Shown one piece after another: positions 15,852 to 24,527 of a DNA stretch of 64,000 nt. The notes below the pieces were generated by a model that ran no database searches, was not told the DNA's origin, and worked only from the letters and a program-made list of their open reading frames with translations. A program made the position numbers and the translations under genes. Numbering within the stretch: the stretch's first letter is position 1; each line of letters begins with the position of its first letter. The stretch covers positions 1,259,689 to 1,323,688 of the forward strand of contig NZ_BLVO01000013.1 of NCBI RefSeq assembly GCF_013340285.1. Reading direction: 5' to 3'. Source of the DNA: Desulfovibrio subterraneus (GTDB lineage: Bacteria; Desulfobacterota; Desulfovibrionia; Desulfovibrionales; Desulfovibrionaceae).

Positions 15852-16964
15852 CTACCCGCTAACCCCCTCTAACCTCTCCCTATCCGCCCCCACAGCTCCC
15901 GCATGACCATGCACCACGGCGCTTTGATCCGGCTTCGGAACAGCGCCGTTTTGGTGCGTATGATCCGCCAGCACCTCCAAGGCCTGCCGCACCTGCTCCC
16001 ACACGTCCAGCATAAGGGGCAGCAGGCTCACTTCTCCGGCACCTAGGCGCAGGGTGTTGCGGCATTGCAGGTTCATGTTGGTGGCGGTCACGGCCTTGTC
16101 GCCGGCCACGCTTTCCGTGGCATTGCCGCCCACTGTGGTGGCATCATCCGCGGTCACGGTAACAGTGCGGCCAGCGCCTATGGTCTCAGTTACGGACTTT
16201 GCCACCGTGGTGGTCACAGCCCCGCGCACATCAGTGCGCACGTTACGGCCCACCACCTGCAGCGCATCCTGTCCAGTTGTGATTGCCGTATCTCTTGCAG
16301 TCGTCAACGATAGCGAATCACCGGCAGACAGCCGCGCAGAACCGGCCGTCAGCAGGCGCAGTGCGCCAAGCGCTTCCACACGCTTTACGCCGTCCACCCG
16401 TTCCGTGCTATTCTCAGTCACGCGGCGGATCTCGCGCGCCACGCTCTCCATCTTGCGCACGGCGGTGATGATACGGTCGCGGCTGGCATCCGTGATGGCC
16501 ATGTCCGTTTTGCGTGTCCAGTTCCCGTCCGCGTCTATCCCTTGATGCGCGGCCTCGCTCTGCATCCAGCGCAGCTCTCCGGCCTGCAACTGCGGCAGGG
16601 AAAGCCCAAGCGGATACACGTTGCGGATGAGCGGATGGTCCGGCCTGCCATAGGCGAACTCCACCACCACAAGCGCCCCCGTGCGCGGATACCCGAACAG
16701 ACCGGCCTCGTGCCCGCAGCCAACCGGCACAGGCAGCGGCACGGCCTCATAGACCGGATACGCGGCATCCGGCTCCCCTTCCGGCGTGAGAATCTGAATA
16801 TCCACGGCATAGCGGGGCCGGAACCGCTCGCATGTGCCTCCGCCCGATGCAGAGCTTTGCGGAGTTTCCGCCACGGCCAGCACACGGGCATAGCGCGGCA
16901 GGTGCAGCCCCGCCGCAATCTCAGGGAAGAGCTTGAGCACTATTTTTCTAATTGCTTCGCGCAT
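15852..16964 (-). CDS. V: Baseplate assembly protein V (central spike)
   Basis: 370 residues. An OB-fold N-terminal half (VPLPVPVGCGHEAGLFGYPR, GALVVVEFAYGRPDHPLIRN) is followed by a long repetitive beta segment (about 195-300, many T/V/G/A alternations), typical of the triple-stranded beta-helix spike of gpV/VgrG proteins. It is the last gene of the late operon. A 62-bp piece of its 3' part is duplicated beyond the HigBA module, and the protein's last 20 residues may have been altered by that event. Confidence 0.82.
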   Translation of the reverse strand: MREAIRKIVLKLFPEIAAGLHLPRYARVLAVAETPQSSASGGGTCERFRPRYAVDIQILTPEGEPDAAYPVYEAVPLPVPVGCGHEAGLFGYPRTGALVVVEFAYGRPDHPLIRNVYPLGLSLPQLQAGELRWMQSEAAHQGIDADGNWTRKTDMAITDASRDRIITAVRKMESVAREIRRVTENSTERVDGVKRVEALGALRLLTAGSARLSAGDSLSLTTARDTAITTGQDALQVVGRNVRTDVRGAVTTTVAKSVTETIGAGRTVTVTADDATTVGGNATESVAGDKAVTATNMNLQCRNTLRLGAGEVSLLPLMLDVWEQVRQALEVLADHTHQNGAVPKPDQSAVVHGHAGAVGADRERLEGVSG

Positions 16965-17638
16965 GTCACCACCATGTTTTCGCCCTGCAGCTGCAGCGCC
17001 CTCACATATTCGCCGTTCAGCAACACGCCCGGACGCAAGGCAGGCAGCACAGGCAGGGTTTTACCACCGTCCGCATTGCAGGCGCTGAACCATCGCTCCT
17101 CAACCGTTACAGGCCGCGTTGCCCACCGGCTATCGTCCCAGCTGCCCACAAATACCTTGTCATCGCCCTGTTGCAGCCACACATAGCGCGCAATGCCAAA
17201 CACAGCCCCGATGCTGTCCATGCCCTGATGCCCGCTGCCAAGCGCGCAGAAGCTGGCCACATCATGCGAGGCATACGCCCCCTGCCCCAGAATGAACGAA
17301 AGCCCCGTGCGCTCGGCATACACCGCCAGCACTTCGGCAAGGGTGGGATGCCGCAAAAACACGGGCATGTGCGCGTCCAGCAGCGCGGTCAGCTCACGGC
17401 ACATAAGCCGCTGCGTCTGCGCATCCACGGTCACGGATTTCTCCGCGTAGCCGGTGAAAAACAGCTGGTCCGCATCCTGATTGGAATAGCCCAGATACAG
17501 CCGCACAAAGCCCGTAAGCGCCGCCGTACTCTGCACGCGGAACATGCCGCGCCCGGGCGCGTGCAGCTCAAGCCGCACATCCTCGTCCACCAGGGGGATG
17601 TTCCGGCCGTTCACTGTCAGCCGTTTGCGCAGCTTCAT
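16940..17638 (-). CDS. D: Baseplate hub protein, gpD-like
   Basis: 232 residues; overlaps V by 25 bp. The layout (early beta domain with FTGYAEKSVTVDAQ, helical CRELTALLD and LAEVLAVYAERTG, then VWLQQGDDKVFVGSWDD) matches the hub/late-control-D family, which forms the ring that seats the spike. It is shorter than P2 gpD (387 aa). Assignment rests on these patterns and on position directly before V. Confidence 0.65.
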   Translation of the reverse strand: MKLRKRLTVNGRNIPLVDEDVRLELHAPGRGMFRVQSTAALTGFVRLYLGYSNQDADQLFFTGYAEKSVTVDAQTQRLMCRELTALLDAHMPVFLRHPTLAEVLAVYAERTGLSFILGQGAYASHDVASFCALGSGHQGMDSIGAVFGIARYVWLQQGDDKVFVGSWDDSRWATRPVTVEERWFSACNADGGKTLPVLPALRPGVLLNGEYVRALQLQGENMVVTCAKQLEK

Positions 17639-18219
17639 GCGCCTTCCCCACTGGCGTCAGAACCACCCAACGCGGCATCCACCGCCTGCAGCAGCCGTTC
17701 AAGCGCGGTCAGCGGCTCGGCCACGGCCTCTGCGGTTTCGCGCACGTCTTCAAGCACTCCCGCATCGGCAGCTACTGCCTTGCCAGCGCTGGATTGCGTA
17801 ACAGACTTGGCCGCACTCTCGCGCTGTTCCACCATTTCCGGCCTGCTCTGGAACTCCCGCAGCGTGAACGATACATCCCAGCAGCGCGGGCCGTCGCTCT
17901 CGTTCACGGCAAAGCGCTCGGTAAACTGCACCTGCCGCACGCCCATGGCGTTTACGGTGTCGTTCACACAGGCGTACACGCGCATGCGGTCGCCGGAATC
18001 TCTGGCCTCGGCCTTGGCCGTCAGCTGCTTCAGGGCTGCCGCATCCTCATATTTCACGCGCAGCGATACCGTGAAGGTCTTGGGCTTCACGCCCTTGTTC
18101 ACCGTGCTGGTGCTGCTGGTTTCACCGCTCAGATCCTCGTTTTTGATCTGCAACGCGCCCTGCACCATCAGCCCGAAGCCGGGCAGCGAATAACCATCCA
18201 GCATCAAGAACTTGCTCAT
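17635..18219 (-). CDS. Baseplate complex protein
   Basis: 194 residues from the ATG at 18219, whose ATGA overlaps the stop of the preceding gene. MLDGYSLPGFGLMVQGALQI, EDLSGETSSTSTVNKGVKPK and VYACVNDTVNAMGVRQVQF recall the baseplate complex proteins of K139-like phages, in the slot that P2 fills with U. The exact role is not known to me. It also overlaps the D-like gene by 4 bp, so the string is tightly coupled. Confidence 0.6.
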   Translation of the reverse strand: MSKFLMLDGYSLPGFGLMVQGALQIKNEDLSGETSSTSTVNKGVKPKTFTVSLRVKYEDAAALKQLTAKAEARDSGDRMRVYACVNDTVNAMGVRQVQFTERFAVNESDGPRCWDVSFTLREFQSRPEMVEQRESAAKSVTQSSAGKAVAADAGVLEDVRETAEAVAEPLTALERLLQAVDAALGGSDASGEGA

Positions 18220-19139
18220 AGCCCGAAAACCTCCTTGAACACGGCCACCCGTTCGGCCGCGCCCACCCAGCACAGTGCGACGCACAGCTTATAGGCCGAC
18301 ACTGGCGTGCCGCCCGCTGCAAGCTGCCGCGCCATGCCTGCTGCATCACCGCTGAGATACCAGCCAAGGCCAGCATCGCCAGCATCACCAGAAAGGCCGG
18401 AACACAGCGCCTGCCATGCGGCATCCAGCTGGGCCACATGCGCGGCGCGAGCCTGCATAAGCGCAGCAAGTTCGGCCTCTGCCGATGCATTCTCAGCGGC
18501 AAACGCCTCGCTCTGGGCCAACAGTGCGCCAAGCGCCGAATCCATGCCGCACAGCGCCCCATGCCGGTGCGGGGCCGATGCGCTCCAGCGCGGCTCCTTG
18601 GGGGCCGTGGCGATGATGCGCTTATCCTTTTCCAGCGTTATCAGCTGCCGCGCCCGCCGTTCCGCAAGTTGCAGCTCCGTGACGGGAAACACGGCATTGA
18701 AGGCAGCCAGCAACTCCGCAAAGGGGCCATGGTCCGCCGCATGCAACAGCACGCACACGGCCGCAAGGTTGCAAGCGTCCGTCTCGGATGGCTGATCCTC
18801 CGGATCGGCTATTTTACCAGCCAGCGCGGCCACGCAGTCAGCAGGCGTGAGATAGCTGTATTCCCCGCGCCGGTCGCCCACGGGATGCACATACGGGTGC
18901 ACGCACACAAAGCGCCCGCCCGCCTGCAGCAGGGCTTCCAGCTGGGCGCGAAGGGCCGCGACATTGGCAGCAGCACCCGCCAGCGGGGATTTCTGCGGCA
19001 CAGCCCCGCCCGTAACAGCGGCAAGCCGCCCCGTGCCTTCTGCCGTGGCACCGGCAACGCCAGTGACCACGGCGGAAAGGCTGGAACGGATTGTCTGCGC
19101 CGCAGCTGGCACCGTGAAGGATATGGGGATAAAGCCCAT
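18216..19139 (-). CDS. Phage tail-region protein of unknown function
   Basis: 307 residues, very Ala/Leu-rich and mostly helical. The first 55 residues are low-complexity (Ala, Gly, Val, Thr). No family recognised. It sits between the tail-fibre assembly gene and the baseplate genes and is translationally coupled to the next gene (ATGA). A DNA-circularisation or tail-adaptor role, as seen at this place in Mu-like tails, is possible but only positional. Confidence 0.6.
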   Translation of the reverse strand: MGFIPISFTVPAAAQTIRSSLSAVVTGVAGATAEGTGRLAAVTGGAVPQKSPLAGAAANVAALRAQLEALLQAGGRFVCVHPYVHPVGDRRGEYSYLTPADCVAALAGKIADPEDQPSETDACNLAAVCVLLHAADHGPFAELLAAFNAVFPVTELQLAERRARQLITLEKDKRIIATAPKEPRWSASAPHRHGALCGMDSALGALLAQSEAFAAENASAEAELAALMQARAAHVAQLDAAWQALCSGLSGDAGDAGLGWYLSGDAAGMARQLAAGGTPVSAYKLCVALCWVGAAERVAVFKEVFGL

Positions 19140-19142
19140 GGG

Positions 19143-19547
19143 CTAGGCTCCTGCAGACGCTTCCGGTTCTGTTGCCGGTTCCGTTACCTGTTCGGGCTTG
19201 GGATACAGTTCCTTGATGCCCTGAATATCCGCCAGCAACGCGGTCAGCTTCTCAGGCCGCTGCGGGCTTTCAGCCGCCTCGGTCAGCGCTTCCAGCTGGG
19301 CAGGCAGGGGCCACTTTTCCAGAATCGCGGCACGGCGCTGCTCGTCATAGGTGGGGGCAGGCGGTGCAGGGGGATCAACGGCCACGGGTTTGCCCAGCAC
19401 CTCGTCAAAGTGAATGCACTTGCCCTGCTTGGGAGCTGCCAGCAGTGCAAGATGCTCGTCAGTGGATATTTCCACGGCATCGGTTGGCACAACCCCCAGC
19501 AGGTCCAGATAAAAAGCATTGGTAGATGAGGAATAGAATACTTTCAT
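19143..19547 (-). CDS. Tail fibre assembly protein
   Basis: 134 residues. Opens MKVFYSSSTNAFY...VPTDAVEISTDEH, the usual start of Tfa-type chaperones, followed by a Pro-rich linker and a helical C-terminal half. It lies 11 bp after the tail fibre gene, the normal position for the chaperone that folds the fibre tip. Confidence 0.75.
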   Translation of the reverse strand: MKVFYSSSTNAFYLDLLGVVPTDAVEISTDEHLALLAAPKQGKCIHFDEVLGKPVAVDPPAPPAPTYDEQRRAAILEKWPLPAQLEALTEAAESPQRPEKLTALLADIQGIKELYPKPEQVTEPATEPEASAGA

Positions 19548-19558
19548 CGCTTGTTCTC

Positions 19559-21457
19559 CTATCTTCCTATAGCGCGCCAGTAAGCAGTTCCGGCACCGCC
19601 TGCCCGTAAAGTGATCGAGCTTACTGTTTTGCCCATCAGGCCGATGCTGCTGGTTGTGCTAAAAGAGAAGTCTGCATCAATAATCTTGTTCGGAAAGGTC
19701 ACAGGCAGCGTCACCACAACATTGGTCGTTGCTGGCAGTGCCACCTCTCCATACTGTTCAATAATCCCATCAGGTCGTTTGAACACCGCGTCCGGCACCA
19801 GCTCCACCCATTCACTACGATCAACCTTGTCACCATTGATCTGCGCCACTTGCGCAGCCAGCGCTAGCAGATCCACCTGCGCAGCGTTCACGGCCACATC
19901 AGCCACTTTGATGCAGGGCAGCAGGTAAACGGTTTTGGGTCGGTTCTCGTCTGCGGTGGGGACAACGCGGGATGCGTCAAATCTTATAGTATTCATACCC
20001 GTCCCACTCGGTGCTCCACCTCCAACCTCCGAGGGGTCTTCAAGCGTCAGCGCACCACTTTGGGCAACATCAGCCGCGTTAATTGGAGCAATAGGTTCAA
20101 CACCGCCACCACCCACAGCCCCCGTAATATTCCGAATGGCATCACCGGCCCAGTCACCTACCTCTTTACCAGCAACACCATCCTGTGCAGCCGCAAAGTA
20201 ATGCTTGTAACAAGGGAGAATGATGTGGGTGTCCGTCAGCGCATAGCAGCCACAGCTGCCTTCCTGCGCTGCAGCCTCGGCATCCCATGCGGCCTCATCC
20301 GTCAGATAGCCGCCATCGGCCAGCACACGCGCCACCAGCTGCGGATATAACCCGCGCACAAACTTCTGCTTCACGTTGGCAGCCACACAACCGGGGGAAG
20401 GCTTGCCCGTGCTGGACCAGCACAGATCCCCCACGGCCACGCCGCTCATGTTGCCCCACACAATGCTCCCGTCTTCCTGCTTGATGAGCACCTGCCCCGG
20501 CTCGCCTCCGGCCAGCGGCAACCCGTGGGGGGATGCGCTTTCCAGATGCTCCTTGATCTCCTTTGCTCCGCCGTTTTCCAGCAGATAGGCCACAAGATCC
20601 GTCACCACGCCTTCCGTGCGGCGCAGGTCGGTCACGGTGCCGTCTGCGGCAATCTCCGCAAGCGGCACGCGATACCGCGCATTGCCCACGCCATCGGCAT
20701 AATCAGGCGCGGCCTGTTCAGGCGGCAGCACGTTCACGGCCATATCCGCCACCATGTCCGCGCCCTGCTGCACAAGCCCCACGTCCAGCCATACCTTTTT
20801 GGGCAGGCTTCCGGCTTCAAGGGGCATGGCGGCAAAGGCCGCGCGCACGCCTTCCACATACAACGTACCGGCCTGCAGCGAGAATGCGCCCGCGTTGTTC
20901 ACCACCTTGGCGGCATCGGCAAAAAAGCAGGCACGCCCGTATATATCGCGGTTGCTCCGGCGCTCGCGCTCATCAATCCCACGCATGCGGGCAGTAAAGT
21001 CCACCTGCCACGTTGCGGCCTGAATGGTGATGCCTGTGGCCACCTGTGCGCCGGAAAATTCCAGCAGCATGTTGCGGGTCAGGTTGTTCCCTGCCGCGTT
21101 GGTGGCGGTGTCGGTTTTCCACTTGGCCATTTCCGGCAGATGGCTGATGGCCACCACCACATCGTCCGCGCTGGAATACAACCCCAGCCAGTTGAACGAG
21201 AAGTTGCCAAGGTCGGACCCCAGCAGCATGGAATACACCACCTGATTGGGGTTCACATACCCGCGATACTCGTCCGGAATCTGGTAGGTGTGCACAATCT
21301 GCGCGGCATCGGGCTTGCCCTCGCTGCGGTCCACGGGCAGATCCGGATCAAGCCCCGGCACCAGCGCCAGCACAAAGGCATCTATCTGCAGCGGCACGCC
21401 CGCCGCCTGCTTGCGTGCGATAAGGCTTTCGCCCGCCAGTGTGATTACGGTTGCCAT
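19559..21457 (-). CDS. H: Tail fibre protein (gpH-like, receptor binding)
   Basis: 632 residues. The first 160 (ITLAGESLIARKQAAGVPLQ, YVNPNQVVYSMLLGSDLGNF) match the tail-collar/attachment domain of P2-like fibres; the rest is beta-rich and variable. A Cys-rich patch (EGSCGCYAL, about 395) and the closing VPTADENRPKTVYLLPCIKV recall phage collar domains. It is the likely determinant of host range. Confidence 0.85.
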   Translation of the reverse strand: MATVITLAGESLIARKQAAGVPLQIDAFVLALVPGLDPDLPVDRSEGKPDAAQIVHTYQIPDEYRGYVNPNQVVYSMLLGSDLGNFSFNWLGLYSSADDVVVAISHLPEMAKWKTDTATNAAGNNLTRNMLLEFSGAQVATGITIQAATWQVDFTARMRGIDERERRSNRDIYGRACFFADAAKVVNNAGAFSLQAGTLYVEGVRAAFAAMPLEAGSLPKKVWLDVGLVQQGADMVADMAVNVLPPEQAAPDYADGVGNARYRVPLAEIAADGTVTDLRRTEGVVTDLVAYLLENGGAKEIKEHLESASPHGLPLAGGEPGQVLIKQEDGSIVWGNMSGVAVGDLCWSSTGKPSPGCVAANVKQKFVRGLYPQLVARVLADGGYLTDEAAWDAEAAAQEGSCGCYALTDTHIILPCYKHYFAAAQDGVAGKEVGDWAGDAIRNITGAVGGGGVEPIAPINAADVAQSGALTLEDPSEVGGGAPSGTGMNTIRFDASRVVPTADENRPKTVYLLPCIKVADVAVNAAQVDLLALAAQVAQINGDKVDRSEWVELVPDAVFKRPDGIIEQYGEVALPATTNVVVTLPVTFPNKIIDADFSFSTTSSIGLMGKTVSSITLRAGGAGTAYWRAIGR

Positions 21458-22063
21458 TTATACCTCTCTCGCGTTCATGGTTACACTGTCGTTGCCGAAC
21501 TCACAGACGCACACCCGCACGGAACACGGCGGCACGTCAGCCCGCTCCATGGTGTAATCGTTGCCGAACTCAACCGCCCGCACCCCGATGGGCAGGGGCG
21601 TTATGATCTTCCAGCGGTAGCGCCTGCAGGTGCGCCCGTAATGCTGAATCAGCACGGATAACAGCGCCTGATTCTTGGCCAGCTGGGAATCTGTGAGCCG
21701 TATGTCCACAATGTCCCAGTCAATGCCGGGCATGCGCTCTTCAAGCTCCACATAGCCGATGCCAAGCCGCATGAAGATGCGTTTGAACCCGGCCACGCTT
21801 CCGGCATCCCGCGCGTTGGCATAGGCGTACTTCACGCGCTTGCGGTACAGGCTGAGCGGTTCACCGGCAAAGCGGCGTATATCGCGCTGCCATGCCACCA
21901 GATCCAGCACCAGCTCGTCGCAGGTGTCCGTATCCAGCTGGCGCATGGGCCACGCGGCCCATTCCGCCACCTGCACCCACCACGCCACGGCTGCAAGGCA
22001 CAGCTTCTCCAGCTCGCCACCGGCCTTAGCCATCCAGAAGGGTAACGAGATATGCACGTCCAC
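21458..22063 (-). CDS. I: Tail protein I (baseplate wedge)
   Basis: 201 residues. The segment DTCDELVLDLVAWQRDIRRF followed by LYRKRVKYAYANARDAGSVA is characteristic of P2 gpI. It overlaps J by one base and ends one base before the H start, so I sits in its usual J-I-H order. P2 gpI (176 aa) is slightly shorter. Confidence 0.85.
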   Translation of the reverse strand: MDVHISLPFWMAKAGGELEKLCLAAVAWWVQVAEWAAWPMRQLDTDTCDELVLDLVAWQRDIRRFAGEPLSLYRKRVKYAYANARDAGSVAGFKRIFMRLGIGYVELEERMPGIDWDIVDIRLTDSQLAKNQALLSVLIQHYGRTCRRYRWKIITPLPIGVRAVEFGNDYTMERADVPPCSVRVCVCEFGNDSVTMNAREV

Positions 22064-23250
22064 TACGCGCCTCCGTTGGTCACGGTCAGACTGGTCAGCA
22101 CGGGCAGCTCCAGCGCCGCCACAATGTCATCACGGTCAAATTCAATGGATGCCAAATCCGGCAGCTGCGCGTGCAGCTCGTCACCCAGCACCGAAAGAGA
22201 AAAGCGGTTGTGCGGCCATGTGCGGGTCATGTCGTAGTCCGTGTTCTCGCGGAATGCTGCGCGTATGCGCCCTTCCACGTCCTGCAGCAGCGCGGCGGCT
22301 TTTTCGTCGCTCAGGTTGGGCACGGGGTGCACGGTTGCGGTCAGGTTCACGGCCAAAGCAGGCATGGGAAAACACAGCATGTCATCACCATGGCCATGGT
22401 TGCCCGCATCGCGGATATGCGCGTTTATGGTGTCCACAAACTCCTGCGGTGCCGGGCCGGAATCAATCATGATGTAGGCGTTGGCACTGCCGGGGCCGCG
22501 CGGCGCCTCATGCTCAAACACAATGTAGTCGGTGCGAATGCCCGCAAAGCTGGCTATGTCCGCCGTATAGGCCGCATCGTGATGATACTGCCCCACGGCG
22601 CTGAACTGGTTGCGGCAGCGCAGGCGCAGTTCCTCATCCGTCTCTTCATCGGCACCGGGGGCCGTGAGCCAGTTCTCCCCGTTGGTCACGGCGGCAATGC
22701 CGGAAATGGGCTGCGGCAGAATGGAATAATACCCCGGCCCAAGATTGTAGGCCGTGCCGGTTTTCTCCGCACGCACGGCAATGTCCGCCGTGAGCTGCTT
22801 GTCCGCCATGGTGGTGTTCTGCAGCACGGCCACGCGATACACATGCCCGTTGATGGATGGGCTTTCGATCACGGTACCGGCAGGTATGAGCAACTCCCCC
22901 GCGCTGTTGGTGCGGGTAAAGGTTATTGCCCCCTGCGCCTGCACGGCCTCTTTGCGGGCCAGATCCACGCCCCATGCGTATATATCCAGCCATGCACCGC
23001 TGGCCGTTTTCAAAAAGGTCTGCGGCAGAATGGTGGTCACCAGTGCGGAAACCAACGCCTTCATAGGCTCGGTGACAATGGCGGATATGAGCCGCCAGAA
23101 GGGCGACCACTTGCTGCTGTTGGTTATCTGCGAGCCTTGCGCCGTGTTCAGGGCATCCCACCGTTCCTGCATGGCGCTTTCCGTTGTGGGAAAGCCCGCC
23201 TCGCTGAGCATGCGGGTAAAAAGCTTGTCGTTTGCCTGCGAATCAGACAT
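22063..23250 (-). CDS. J: Baseplate protein J
   Basis: About 395 residues from the ATG at 23250 (behind GAGGTCTGCC). The middle holds the J signature: GAITFTRTNSAGELLIPAGT, then TADIAVRAEKTGTAYNLGPG. Longer than P2 gpJ (302 aa) and closer to Mu gp47-type J proteins. Just upstream on the other strand are the BrnTA genes, which separate J from its normal neighbour. Confidence 0.87.
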   Translation of the reverse strand: MSDSQANDKLFTRMLSEAGFPTTESAMQERWDALNTAQGSQITNSSKWSPFWRLISAIVTEPMKALVSALVTTILPQTFLKTASGAWLDIYAWGVDLARKEAVQAQGAITFTRTNSAGELLIPAGTVIESPSINGHVYRVAVLQNTTMADKQLTADIAVRAEKTGTAYNLGPGYYSILPQPISGIAAVTNGENWLTAPGADEETDEELRLRCRNQFSAVGQYHHDAAYTADIASFAGIRTDYIVFEHEAPRGPGSANAYIMIDSGPAPQEFVDTINAHIRDAGNHGHGDDMLCFPMPALAVNLTATVHPVPNLSDEKAAALLQDVEGRIRAAFRENTDYDMTRTWPHNRFSLSVLGDELHAQLPDLASIEFDRDDIVAALELPVLTSLTVTNGGA

Positions 23251-23296
23251 GGCAGACCTCATTGACGGAGTTACTTTTTGTAGTTACATTTTCCCC

Positions 23297-23572
23297 ATGC
23301 GATTTGACTGGGACGAGAACAAACGGCGCGCCAATGTTGCCAAGCACGACATAGACTTTACGCAGGCAGCGGAAATGCTGGCCTGTTCTCCCCACCTGCT
23401 GCACGACACCCGCAAGGACTACGGCGAAACCCGTTGTCAGGCAGTAGGAGAATATGAAGGCATGATACTCGTCGTTGCCTTCACCATGCGCGGAGACGAT
23501 GTGTTCCGTATAATCTCCGCCCGCAGAGCCAACGCCAGAGAAAGGAGGAAGTATGGCTACCAGGAAGAATAA
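23297..23572 (+). CDS. brnT: BrnT-family ribonuclease toxin
   Basis: 91 residues. MRFDWDENKRRANVAKHDID and the closing VFRIISARRANARERRKY are diagnostic of BrnT, a RelE-fold RNase. The ATG at 23297 is chosen because it gives the exact family start. It lies opposite to the tail operon, between J and the DUF2590 gene, 47 bp from the J start, and its 3' end overlaps brnA by 20 bp. Confidence 0.92.
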   Translation: MRFDWDENKRRANVAKHDIDFTQAAEMLACSPHLLHDTRKDYGETRCQAVGEYEGMILVVAFTMRGDDVFRIISARRANARERRKYGYQEE

Positions 23573-23867
23573 GACAGGACTGTCCATAGAAGAGATTCGC
23601 GCCATGCAGCCCCTTACCGACAACAAGCGGGCCAAGGCCTTTACTGATGCCGAACTGACCGCCAACGCAGAAAGCGATCCGGACAACCCCATTCTGGATG
23701 AAGCATTCTGGGAACAGGCCAGACGTATGGAACCGCAGTGCAAAAAGCAGGTGACCCTTCGCATCGACGCAGACGTGCTGGACTGGTTCAAAAAGCAGGG
23801 TAAGGGATACCAGACCACCATCAATGCCATTCTCAAGGCATACAAAGAATCTCGCCCTTCCCGATAA
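23553..23867 (+). CDS. brnA: BrnA-family antitoxin
   Basis: 104 residues. The C-terminal ribbon-helix-helix VTLRIDADVLDWFKKQGKGY followed by QTTINAILKAY is typical of BrnA, which binds DNA and caps BrnT. A conserved FWEQARR-type helix precedes it. The ribosome site AAAGGAGG lies inside brnT. Confidence 0.92.
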   Translation: MATRKNKTGLSIEEIRAMQPLTDNKRAKAFTDAELTANAESDPDNPILDEAFWEQARRMEPQCKKQVTLRIDADVLDWFKKQGKGYQTTINAILKAYKESRPSR

Positions 23868-23879
23868 CCGGTGGCTCCG

Positions 23880-24182
23880 ATGTTTGATTCCACCAGAAAG
23901 CCCACGCACCCGGGCGGCATCCTGTTCAGAATGCACATGGAGCCGCTGGGCATTACCATAACCGCACTGGCCAAGCGCCTTGGCATTTCGCGCAAGACGC
24001 TTTCCGCCATTGTGAACGAACGCGCGCCCATCACGCCGGACATTGCCCTGCGCCTTTCGCGCGCGCTCGATACCACGCCCGAACTCTGGCTTGGCATGCA
24101 GCAGACGTATACGCTGTGGGAAGTTGCCCACACCAATACGGAATGGCTTTCCGTAGAACCCATCAAGACCGCAAACGCATAG
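23880..24182 (+). CDS. HigA-like XRE antitoxin, third gene of BrnTA unit
   Basis: 100 residues from ATG 23880 (a GTG at 23871 is also possible). KPTHPGGILFRMHMEPLGIT followed by the helix-turn-helix TALAKRLGISRKTLSAIVNE is the HigA/VapI pattern. It begins 12 bp after brnA and has no HigB beside it. It may be an extra regulator of BrnTA or an orphan antitoxin that protects against a rival HigB, including the one at 15020. Confidence 0.85.
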   Translation: MFDSTRKPTHPGGILFRMHMEPLGITITALAKRLGISRKTLSAIVNERAPITPDIALRLSRALDTTPELWLGMQQTYTLWEVAHTNTEWLSVEPIKTANA

Positions 24183-24188
24183 CCCGCC

Positions 24189-24524
24189 CTACACACGTTC
24201 CGCCTCCAGCGACAGCGCAATGCTGCCGAATTCAAGCGTTTCCGCCTTCAGGTTGAACAGGCCCAGCCCCACTTCTTCTATCTCCGTGCTGCCGGGAACA
24301 ATGCGCTCATCCTTGTCCACCTCCAGCGTGAGAAGCAGCAGGTTGCGGGCCTTGGTGCGCACATCACGGTTGCCCACCAGCTCCACCAACAGGCCGGTCT
24401 CGCGGATCATGTGCACAATGTCCTGCGCTATGGAATCACGGTCCGCCACCGGCACGGGCAGGCCTCCCGCATCCAGCGTTATGTCATCACCGGTGATGAG
24501 AATATCCAGATACTTGCCGCTCAT
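24189..24524 (-). CDS. DUF2590 phage protein (gpW/gp25-like baseplate)
   Basis: 111 residues: LDILITGDDITLDAGGLPVP, SIAQDIVHMIRETGLLVELV, and a closing ETLEFGSI. These are the landmarks of DUF2590, found in K139-type phages before gene J, where P2 has W. A gp25-like baseplate lysozyme-fold role is inferred from position. The BrnTA insertion now separates it from J. Confidence 0.78.
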   Translation of the reverse strand: MSGKYLDILITGDDITLDAGGLPVPVADRDSIAQDIVHMIRETGLLVELVGNRDVRTKARNLLLLTLEVDKDERIVPGSTEIEEVGLGLFNLKAETLEFGSIALSLEAERV

Positions 24525-24527
24525 GCG

